DNA of 64,000 nucleotides from Rhizophagus irregularis (Eukaryota; Glomeromycota; Glomeromycetes; Glomerales; Glomeraceae): NCBI RefSeq assembly GCF_026210795.1, contig NC_089432.1, positions 1,922,001 to 1,986,000 of the forward strand, read 5' to 3'. Shown piece by piece: positions 55,003 to 64,000 of this stretch (position 1 is its first letter; each line of letters starts with the position of its first letter). The notes under the pieces were generated by a model. It saw only the letters and a program-made list of their open reading frames with translations, ran no database searches and was not told where the DNA came from. The position numbers and the translations under genes were made by a program.

Positions 55003-57183
55003 TTATTGAAATTCCCAATTTCCAAGATTTACAGCCTTTTGATGTAACTCAAATGCCTTTTGTTTGTCAACATCAGTTCCAACTCCATTTCGATAACAAT
55101 AACCTAAATAATTTATCCCATCTACATCATCTAAGTTTGCTGCTTTTTGATATAATTCAAACGCCTTTTGCGTATCAATACTAGTACCAATTCCATTTTG
55201 ATAACAAACCCCTAAATTAATTATTCCAAATGTATTTCCTAAGTCGGCGGCTTTTTGATATAATTCAAACGCCTTTTCCTCGTCAACACTGATTCCAATT
55301 CCATGTCGATAACAATTTCCTAAATTAATTATTCCATTTATATTACCTAAATTTGCTGCCTTCTGAAATAATTCAAATGCTTTATTCTTGTCAACATTGA
55401 TTCCAATTCCAGTTTTATAACATGATCCTAAATTTATCATTCCATACGTATTTCCTAAATTTGCTGCCTTTTGATGCAATTTAAATGCCATTTCATCATC
55501 AGCATTAGTTCCGATTCCATTGAAATAACAATTTGCTAAATTAACTATTCCAAATGTATTTCCTAAATTTGCTGCCTTTTGATATAATTCGAATGCTTTC
55601 TTTTTATTAACACTAGTTCCAAGACCATATTTATAACAATATCCTAAATAATTTACCCCTTTTGAATATACTTTTTCAGCAGATTTTTTAAATATATTAA
55701 ATGCTTTATTATGATCCTTATCAACACCATTTCCATATTTATAACAACAACCAAGATTATAATGAGCTATAATATTTCCTAAATTTGTTGCATTTTGATA
55801 TAATTCAAATGCTTTATTTTTATTGACACTAATCGCAATTCCTAAATAATTAAAATCTCCAAGTAAAACAATAGAATTTGAATGAGTTTGATTATCTAAT
55901 GACCAATTATAAATTTCTTGTGAAGTCACATTATGGTTATTTAAATAATTAAGAATATTCTGCTTCTCTTCTTCATCAACATTATCTTCTATCTTATTAG
56001 AAAGGTTAACTATCTCATCAACCATTACGCGAAAATTATTGTTAATTTGTTTATTTTTTAAATCTTTTAATTTAGAAACCACTTGATAAATACTAGGCCG
56101 ATTATCTGGCTCTTTGTTCCAACATTCTAAAAATAAAAAAAAGTTGTGATTTTTCTATATTAAAAAATTATATCGAAATCAAGAATTTGAAATCATACTT
56201 ACTAGTAAAAAGATCAACATAAACGGTAGGTGTATCAGGAATAGGTGTTTCTCTAAAACCTTTTTGTATATGCGCAATTAAATTCGAAGTTGATTTCCCT
56301 TTAGAAGGTGGTCGATCACTTGATATCTCCCAGAGAAGCACGCCAGTATTATAAATATCATTTTTTTCGTTTAAAGTAAATTTTTTCAAATTGAATTTTT
56401 TTGGATCATCATATGCAACCCTTTTTTCAAAACCAAAATCGGTCAACTTGATTGTGTTTTGATGGACTAATCCATTTTTGGAATGCTATTATTTTAAATA
56501 TAATAAATAAGATAACATAAATTATAATAATAATTTTCTGTGATACGTATTATATTCATAAAAATCAGATAATAATTACCAAATTACGGTGCATAGTTTC
56601 TTTTTCATTTAAGCATGATAATTGAGATGCTAAATCAAATTTACGATTCCAAGTGAGACTATTATAATTTTCTTTCGAATCGGTATATTCCATTACCAAC
56701 AAGTAAACCTCCGAATTATCATTTTGATTTTCTTATCAAAAAAATGTTACTAAGAATTTATTAAGTTTAAATTAAAATTAAATATTTCAATTATAAGACT
56801 ATATTATACCTTTATTATAAGAAGTAATTCCATAAAAATGAATAACATTCTTATAGAAATCCGCTTCACGATGTAATTTAAGCTAAACCATTACGTTTTA
56901 AAAAATTAAATTATTATATTATAAATTATATATAATATAAATTTATATTAATTACCTCATCAACGATTTCCTTAATTATGGTTTGGTTGACATTAGCTAA
57001 AGATTTTAACGCTAAATGTTTTTGAGTATTTTTCCAATTTGCTTGTAAGACTCTTCCAAAACTTCCAGTACCAATTTCTTTGATATTACAAAAATGATTA
57101 TATTCATAATATTTAATACGATTTTTTGAAATAGCTTCTTCAACCCAATTAGCCCAACTATTTACATTATTTGCGTCTTGCAT
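55003..57183 (-). pseudogene. Kinase-Sel1 paralogue, predicted pseudokinase with broken exon 2
   Basis: Same five-exon plan as the gene at 6.2-10.5 kb: 56956-57183, about 56810-56883, 56580-56731, 56203-56485 and 55003-56126. Exons 1, 3, 4 and 5 have good splice sites. Exon 2 lacks the donor at the conserved place; the only nearby GT makes it 10 nt longer, shifts the phase and includes in-frame TAA codons. The kinase keeps IGTGSFGRV (37-45), K60 and DFG, but HRD is HRN (MHRNLHSKN), the helix before it is shortened, and the activation segment PYIDP is missing. About eight Sel1 repeats follow, ending abruptly in LGNWEFQ. Either a dead gene or a scaffold protein without kinase activity; exon 2 argues for dead. 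Confidence 0.78.
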
Positions 57184-57683
57184 TTTGATAATATTATGTT
57201 AAGAAAATTTTTAAGAGGACGATCCAAACAAGAAAAGTAAAAATGTACCGTATTTAATTGTTGGAACGTAACACGATCTTTGTTTTAAGGGGCAAAGTTA
57301 TAAATGACACTTAATTTGGGATCCACCCCTGTCATTATCTATTTTAGGAAATTTAAAATTATAATTTAATTTTGTACTAAGAATGGAACGTCATTTTAAA
57401 TTACCCCTGAAAATCATTTCTTGTACTCCCCAAATTTTATTTTTATGCTGATCACGGGAAAATTCGGCAACGCGCAAAACCCTTTTACATGTATTATTCC
57501 GCAGCAAAAAAAAATTGCGAAAAATGGATAGTAAAACCGTTAAACCGTTAATGAGTTTGTAAAAACTTTTTACTGATAGCGTTGGAAAAATGTTACAATA
57601 GCACGCATCTTATTAACTTTTCGAAAATTACAAATGAAATTAATTGAGCGAGGACTTTCGTGAATGACTAGGAATTATACTAG
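57184..57683. other. Upstream region of the second kinase gene
   Basis: AT-rich. The 19-bp CATGCACAATTACGTTTTG block of the other two kinase genes was not found here. No other gene. Confidence 0.5.
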
Positions 57684-57873
57684 CCCTATAAAAGAATTTT
57701 ATCCGTTATTTCTGTAAAAACTCCATAAAAATGAGCCTTTCACGGATCCATTCACGGAAAAAAATTGTGAATAATTTGATAAATTGCGTAATATAAAGTT
57801 ATTAATTCCGGAGATATGAGCCTTTTACGGAAAAAAGATGGAATATAAAAAACGGATTAACTTTTTTACAGGG
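57684..57873. mobile_element. CCCTATAAAA-type MITE, copy B
   Basis: 190 bp starting CCCTATAAAAGAATTTTATC and ending AACTTTTTTACAGGG. TAG lies before the left end and again one base after the right end, so the duplication is slightly altered. The interior is close to the copy at 59975. Confidence 0.82.
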
Positions 57874-59974
57874 ATAGTTATGACAACTACAATTTTATGC
57901 TCATTAATAAACAGCTATTTTTAAGGAATTTAGGAAAATATAAAAAAATCGTAATCACACTCACATTAAACTTTAAAATTTCAAGGGGTCGCTACTAATT
58001 ACCGAAAGGGATAACGCCTATTAGGGAAAATTACGTGAGTCAATAATTATTATTCTTTTTTTTTGAAATATTTATATCGATTTTTATTAGTTTTTTATAC
58101 ATGACAAACATGATGAACATGATAAGAACCCAATAAGCACGATAAACAAGTTTTTCCCACGTAAACATGATGTTTCACGAGGAATTTATGGGATTGTAGC
58201 AATCCCTTGCATCATGAAATTTTTAGGTAGATCGATATATGTAATTCCACATGGATTAGTTCGGAAATATGTGGAATTCCCAAATATCCTACGCGAATTT
58301 TGTGGATCTACACCGAAAATACCACGTGTTTTGTCACAGGGTACTTGGAATTATTCGGATTTCCACATATTTCCACAGATTTTTGGTGGAAATAATTTCC
58401 TGATGTGTGCACAAAGACGATCATCTAAGTCGCCTTAAAAAAGAATAATCACAGAAATTATATAAATATTAGCGGTGATATGAAATGACACAAATGCGAT
58501 ATTTGTCATTTGAAATTATATCATGTGATCTGTGATGCTGGTCAAATTATTAATTATTTAATAATCATATAGCGTCATTTATGATTATCTTTTTTAGACA
58601 ATGGGCATGTTTAATAACAGGAGAGGTAGATGATGTAGTGTTGGTCGATTTAGCAGTTTCTATACTCTTTTCATTATCTACTATTTGTTTATTTATTTAT
58701 TATTTTTTTTTTTTGTTCTCAGGTGCTTTACGTGACAAAATTTCTTGCCTTTCACTCTCGTGATATTCAGATGCAAAATTCTCTCATTTTTTTATATGAT
58801 GAAAAACATACTACTTTTTTATTGGCTCTAGGTCACATAAGAAAAATTCACAAAAATTGTGCTTTTCTTTGCCCATATTAATTATTACAAACTATCAACT
58901 TGTATATACTGAAATACGAAATATGCTTTAAAAATTGAGAATATGAAGTGCAAAAGAAAGAGATCATAATAAATTTGTGTCGCATATCTCCTAAATTTCC
59001 CAAATTTAAATAGACATTGTATGATTGTCAAGCTATTTTCGGGATATTATCAATATGCTTTTTTGAGTTTCGATCAACAAATTAAATTATGTAATGCGGT
59101 ACAAAATTAATTTATTAATTGTTAATGACAATTGTTATTGTCATTGTCGCTTAAAAATGACATATATATGTCATTTTGTCATTTAAATGACATTTTCTTT
59201 AAATGATATGAATTTTCATGCCATTTAGATATCATTTATTAGAGTTTAGCGATAAACCGGTTATCATTTAAAATCGAATATTAATATAAACGGATTAACC
59301 AGTTGAAGATTGATTTGGATAATTTATATTACTAATTAAGGTAAATTTATTATATTTGTAAATCGTTTTTAATGGTGATATTCTTAATTTAATATTCATC
59401 AGCAGTATTATCCAATACAAAATATTATAATAAATGAAAAATAATAATAAATTATGGTTAGTGAACACCATTTGATCATTGGTCGATTAGACGATTACAA
59501 CAAAATAAATTATGGGTTCAACCAACCAATCGGTTTAAATCAATATTCAGTTTTAAACAATAACTGATTCTAACCTCTACTGATATACAAAGGAAACTAA
59601 CAATTAATATATATATGGTAATTAATGTATGGTAATTATCGATATTGAGATCCCATTTTAATATGGGTGAAGTTAGCGCTTTATTTTCAGATGCTTGGAA
59701 ATAGCATGACAAATAAACAAACACGCCCTTGGTCCAAAAGATTTCAAGAAATTCTTTTTATTAAAAAAAAAAAATTCAAAATATATTGATATGTTCACGC
59801 TGCTAATAAGGTAATATCCTAATTACATAATTGAAGCGTTCTCTTATAGTAAACTAATTTATTTTTTTGTTAAGTATTATACAAGATTTCCATATTTTAC
59901 TTTATTTATTTATTTTTTTTAACACTATAAATTCTGTAATTAAGCATTTATATAAATAAAATATACAACGCAAT
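57874..59974. other. Spacer with repeat words
   Basis: No gene is convincing. 58060-58170 has ACATGATGAACATGATAA repeats; 58225-58390 has TTCCACATATTTCCA words in both orientations, possibly a worn MITE; 59120-59240 has repeated ATGACATATATATGTCAT. ORFs at 58214-58438 and 59518-59724 look like chance. Confidence 0.45.
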
Positions 59975-60138
59975 CCCTATAAAAAATTTTATCCGTTATT
60001 TCTGTAAAAACTCCGTAAAAATTAGCCTTTCATGGATCCGTTCACGGAAAATGTAAATAATTCGATAAATTCCGGAAATATGAGCCTTTTACGGAAAAAA
60101 GATGGAATATAAAAAACGGATTGACTTTTTTTACAGGG
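59975..60138. mobile_element. CCCTATAAAA-type MITE, copy C, TSD AAT
   Basis: 164 bp, CCCTATAAAAAATTTTATCC at the left, TTTTTTTACAGGG at the right, AAT at 59972-59974 and 60139-60141. Interior words GTTATTTCTGTAAAAACTCC and CACGG match copies A and B. Confidence 0.88.
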
Positions 60139-60141
60139 AAT

Positions 60142-62330
60142 AAATATCAAAAAAATTACGGCGTGGCCGCGTGGGTTAAAATTGATAGAATAGATAAATA
60201 AAATAAATAAACCAATTAAACGCAAAATTTATATGTTAATCGATTAATTAATCGATTAACCTTACTGATTAATTAATCAATTATTATTCGATTATTATTC
60301 AATTATGATAGCTGGTTAGTAATCGATTATTAATTGATTAAGATTATTTTTTTGATCGATTCCAACCTCTAGTATAATCAAAAGAAAATAAAGATTTTTT
60401 TCAGAAAAAAAGAGGGGATACTATACATAGGGGCCCGTGATATACGGTAAATTAATAAATATTATAAATTTGATTTAATAATTAATTGTTTTTATGTCCA
60501 ATATTACCTTTGCATTTGTTAGATTGAACATTACGGGCCCTTCATCATGTCCTCAACCAGGTATATTATACATTAATTATTGCCTTAACGGTCATATTTT
60601 TTGTAATATATATTTCGGTATTTCCACGACATATTATATTACTTGGCCATATTATAAATAATTTATAATCTAGTTTCGTGTTATATATATTCACATAAGA
60701 TATTTAGAAACTGATTATGATTTATTATTTTATCCCATCGGTATTATGTATACCCCGATGGATTTTTTTGTAAATTACTTTACCGGTATAAAAAAAGTAT
60801 AAAAAAGTATAAAATCCATAAAGCAACGGTTAATATTTTATTTATTCATGTTATTCATTGATATCCATGGAATAACAGGTATGTATTACGCAGTGATCTT
60901 TTGATATTCATACATCATTGTATAATTTTCTTAGCGGGACTGTATTGACCCAGCCCAGACCCGGATCCGAGTTTGGGCCGGCAAATTTTCTTTCAAAATT
61001 CACCGGGGCTCAGCAGGACCCCGAACAATACATGAAAAGGTAACAATAGAGAGTTTGCGTAGAATGAGCCCAAAAGTATGTAGATCATTTCCTTTTTTGG
61101 ATAATTCTGACCAGCATTACATAGTGCCGGCCCTGAAGAGATGCGTAGAGCTATTAGTAAATTTGTGCCGATCTCTTGTTACCTATTTATATATTGCTGG
61201 CTCAGCACATTATTTTTTTGTTAAACCCGGATTTTTATAATTCTGGCCAAAATCGCCTTAATTTTGGCCGAAATCAAACTGGCCGAAATTAAGTTGGCCG
61301 ATTTTTTTGTTTTTATACAAAATTGATATAGTAATTGGTCTGGGCCAGGCTGGGCCGGGCACTTTAGGTTAATTTTCAAGCGCAGACCAGGTCAGATTGA
61401 TTGCAAAATAGTGGTCAATTCGACATCTAGCATAGTATATATATTCAATAATTTCATGCTACAAACCACACTATTCAGATTCGATAATTATTTTGTGACC
61501 AATAATATTTATAATCATAAAAGCTTCGTGCCGTACTTACAATTAGAATGGCTATATATAAAAAAATTTTCATTGAAAAAAATTTAATTTAGAAATAAAA
61601 CTAGAAAAAACGGAAACTGTTTTAAATCTTTCGTAAATAACCTAAAAATCGTAGAAAAAATTATACTATCAAAGAGTGTATAACCAAAAAGGAAAAGGAG
61701 GACAAGCATTGTCCCAAAAAGACAATTGAGATGACGCAGGTTGATAAGAAGGAAAATGCATTAATTATGTGCCATTTCATTATTTAAGCGCTAAAAATAC
61801 AAGCTTAAATACATACATATTTACATTTTACTGTAAACCGATGAAAAGTGACTAGATAGAGGGATTTTTATATATTATCAACAAATATTGGTTCCAAAGT
61901 TTGTGACTGCCGTAAAGACGTTGTTATTATAGAAGGGTCTTTGCACAGAGTTTATAAACATTGGTTTTCATGGGGTATGCTTATGGCGGGTATATATATG
62001 TGATTGTACAGAGGGTGACTATAGAGGTAGGGCGGATTGTATATGTTTCCGATCTCCTTGTGCATAATAACTCTCGGATTATCATCGCCTCAAATTTCAC
62101 AATACACGATTGCCTACTGTACAATAAAATCTTAATTATATTGGAATCATCCATATTATTTTTACTATACATTATATGCAATATAAAGAATATTTGTGCA
62201 AAAGTTTCAAGTTTGGCAGATGCGTATTCATCTTCACATATCAATTTTTGACTGATGATCGGGAAAAATGACTGAATTATCAAATTATACTAATAATCAC
62301 ATAATTAAAATTATATAATAATTTAATGCT
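60142..62330. other. Spacer with ATCGATTAATT repeats and GGCCC-rich patches
   Basis: 60230-60360: many TTAATCGATTAATTAATCGA words in both orientations. 60431-60540: GGGCCCGTGA..TTACGGGCCC may be a small PIF/Harbinger-like MITE, but no target duplication is seen. 60940-61420: GGGCCGGC and TGGGCCAGGCTGGGCC patches at both ends suggest another worn element. No gene recognised. Confidence 0.45.
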
Positions 62331-62578
62331 TTAACTTGGATTTCCATTATTTTTTGCCACATTACAATATTTTTCTTGTCCTTCTTCTAATGGCGCTTCG
62401 CATTCTTGACAAATCCGTTCTTCGACCAAATTTTTCTTACTCGAACTCGCCATAAACCATTCGTCATCACTATCATATTCATGATTATCCCAATTTCCCA
62501 ATCATTCCCTTCTTGTTTTCTCAATTCTTCTTTCCCCAATTTTTTAATATTAACCAAAAGATTTTTGTTAAAGTTCAT
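62331..62578 (-). pseudogene. Small frameshifted gene end with Cys motif
   Basis: From 62578 the frame reads MNFNKNLLVNIKKLGKEELRKQ, then the better-looking continuation is one frame over: NWDNHEYDSDDEWFMASSS, then ERICQECEAPLEEGQEKYC, ending at the TAA 62331-62333. CQEC..C suggests a zinc-binding tail. One frameshift near 62500 separates the parts. Family not recognised; similar acidic-plus-CxxC tails occur in Rhizophagus repeated genes. Confidence 0.45.
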
Positions 62579-63386
62579 TTTTATTCATTACTTTAGAAAT
62601 ATTTGTGCTTTTCAACAAGTTAACCCTAGAATTAAATGATCGGAAAATGATCGGTAAGGTGATATAAGCATGTCCAACCATACGGATATGATATGATAAT
62701 GGCTTTATCCTCTTATTCTTGTCCATTCTTTGGTCTTCCAATAGTATGATAATCTTTGCTGTTAATCGAATACCATCATGTATTGAAGAAAGAAATATCT
62801 CTTGAACTATTTTTTGTTGTGTCATAGAAACTTCATTTATATCCAGAAAAATTCGAGCATATACTATGGTAAAATAAATTCATGAACATGAGTCTTAGTC
62901 ATCAAAAGTTCACAAATCACAACGCAAATCAGCAGTCTGCCTGCGCCACATTAACAACAACCCATGCGTAGTGGTTTTCTTGATTTCCAAGGAATAAAAA
63001 CAATTGTTATTTATTGTGTGAAAAACTTAAAATGTTCCTAAGATTTTTAAATGTTGCCCTATACAAATTTATTATTATTGTATTAAAGTATCTGATTTTC
63101 ATTTTTATTTTTAAAAAGATATTTTTATTAATATTTTGTTGTCAAAACAAGTATTGATCGGTGAGTTTATCGTTTATACATAAAACGAAATACATTTAAT
63201 AGCCCAAATATTGAGCAAAAGTTCACAATAGTGCCGCAGTTACGAGGTCACGTGCGTCTAGCAACCGTATAAATCACATCACCTGAAGTGATCAACATGC
63301 ACAATTACGTTTTGGTAATAATCATACTTGGATTGCATAAAAAAAAAAAATATTAACTTCTCCAATAAAAGTCAAGAAGTTCAATA
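62579..63386 (+). promoter_or_regulatory. Spacer and promoter of the third kinase gene
   Basis: No convincing gene (an 85-codon minus ORF at 62568-62825 is unsupported). CATGCACAATTACGTTTTG at 63296-63314 is identical to the block upstream of the first kinase gene. CGTATAAATC (TATA-like) lies about 28 bp before it and the ATG 72 bp after it. Confidence 0.5.
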
Positions 63387-64000
63387 ATGTCTAACAACAC
63401 TGAATCTAATGCACTTGTAAAATTTACCGAAAATTCAAATAATGAGTGGATTGAAGAAGCTATTGTAAAAGATTACATTAAATGTTATGAATTCAATTAT
63501 TTTAGTAATTTTCAAGAAATTGGTTTTGGAGGGTTTGGAAAAGTTTTTCGTGCAAATTGGAAGAGTTCTCATAATTATTTGGCATTAAAATCTTTTTTTA
63601 GTTTCAACAATACTACAATTAAAGAAATTATTAAAGAGGTAATAATATAATATTTTTTACATTATGATTTATATTTTCTAATTTAAAAAATTCTATTTAG
63701 TTTAAAATTCAGCGTGAAGTGGATTTTCATGATAATATTATTCATTTCTGTGGAGTTACGATAGGTGCAGCATACTTTCTTACTATACATAATTTGCTGA
63801 TATAATCTAAATTAAATAATTTTTTTTTTTTTTGTAAAGAAAACCAAAATGATAATTCGAAAAAGTATTGGTTAGTAATGGAATACGCAGACAGTGGTAC
63901 TCTTCAAGAATATTTGAAGGAACGTTTTGATAATCTTATCTGGAATAATAAATTTGATATGGCAAATCAGTTGGCTTGTGCTATATTATGCTTACATGAT
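63387..64000 (+). CDS. Protein kinase (kinase-Sel1 family), 5' part; cut by window end
   Basis: Exons 63387-63638 (84 codons), 63701-63764 and 63840 to beyond 64000; introns 62 and 75 nt. Phases match those of the gene at 6.2-10.5 kb. The protein starts MSNNTESN; visible motifs are IGFGGFGKVF (glycine loop), LALKSF (ATP lysine) and LVMEYADSGTL (hinge). The next exons, with HRD and DFG, lie outside the window, so it is not known whether Sel1 repeats follow. It is close to the first gene in sequence and promoter, so probably a recent paralogue in inverted orientation. Confidence 0.9.

Noticed and set aside
58214-58438. 74-codon ORF
   Set aside because: Overlaps TTCCACATATTTCCA repeat words; no protein features.
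60431-60540. PIF/Harbinger-like MITE with GGGCCCGT ends
   Set aside because: Only ~10 bp of inverted repeat and no 3-bp TSD, so kept as a remark in the spacer entry.
61055-62283. Several 60-100-codon ORFs on both strands
   Set aside because: Overlapping, AT-driven, no motifs or splice-linked partners.

Overview
The window looks like nuclear DNA of an arbuscular mycorrhizal fungus (Glomeromycotina, most likely a Rhizophagus species). It is very AT-rich and its genes carry short introns (about 70-100 nt, GT..AG, often with a CTAAC/CTAAT-like branch site). The host genes are the ones these fungi have expanded: tyrosine-kinase-like kinases fused to Sel1 repeats, F-box/leucine-rich proteins and a P450 of the FLNGARGCIG type. 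Transposable elements (TEs) fill much of the rest. This assignment is inference from family content. No bacterial genes, tRNA, rRNA or CRISPR array were seen.

Layout. 1-6.2 kb: a decayed copy of a Glomeromycotina-type repeated gene split by a foldback miniature inverted-repeat element (MITE), a 5'-truncated P450 and a Tc1-type MITE. 6.2-10.5 kb (minus): an intact five-exon kinase-Sel1 gene of about 1318 codons with 22 Sel1 units. 10.5-18.1 kb: gene-poor and rich in small DNA elements (a GGCC-rich hAT-like MITE, a 2.16-kb long-TIR element, a LINE tail with a 20-bp target duplication, a (TTCTG)n MITE). 18.14-47.63 kb: one nested TE stack. 49.2-50.6 kb: an intact intronless F-box gene. 51.7-53.7 kb: decayed coding relics. 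55.0-57.2 kb (minus): a second kinase-Sel1 gene, apparently a pseudokinase with a broken exon 2. 57.2-63.4 kb: MITEs and AT-rich spacer. 63.4-64.0 kb (plus): the first exons of a third kinase gene, cut by the window end.

The nest can be read from target-site duplications. An outer element with ~700-bp inverted repeats and a perfect 8-bp duplication (GATGCTTA) spans 18139-47634. Inside it is a Tc1/mariner element (20556-46867, TA duplication) whose transposase gene is cut twice: by an 8.8-kb LINE (21513-30292, 14-bp duplication) and by a Ty3/Gypsy element (30321-46191, two 692-bp LTRs, GCGT duplication). The Gypsy integrase is in turn cut by a 4.4-kb CACTA-like element (40621-44986, AAA duplication). 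Taking out each insertion with one copy of its duplication makes the interrupted reading frame continuous, which supports the model.

Three parts look new. (1) The Gypsy pol frame carries a P-loop nucleotide-kinase domain, resembling thymidylate kinase, between RNase H and integrase. (2) The CACTA-like element contains a tandem array of ~90-103-nt intron-like units separating 21-45-nt mini-exons, each unit holding two hairpins whose arms covary between units. (3) The first and third kinase genes share an identical 19-bp block upstream of their start codons that I did not find at the degenerate second copy.
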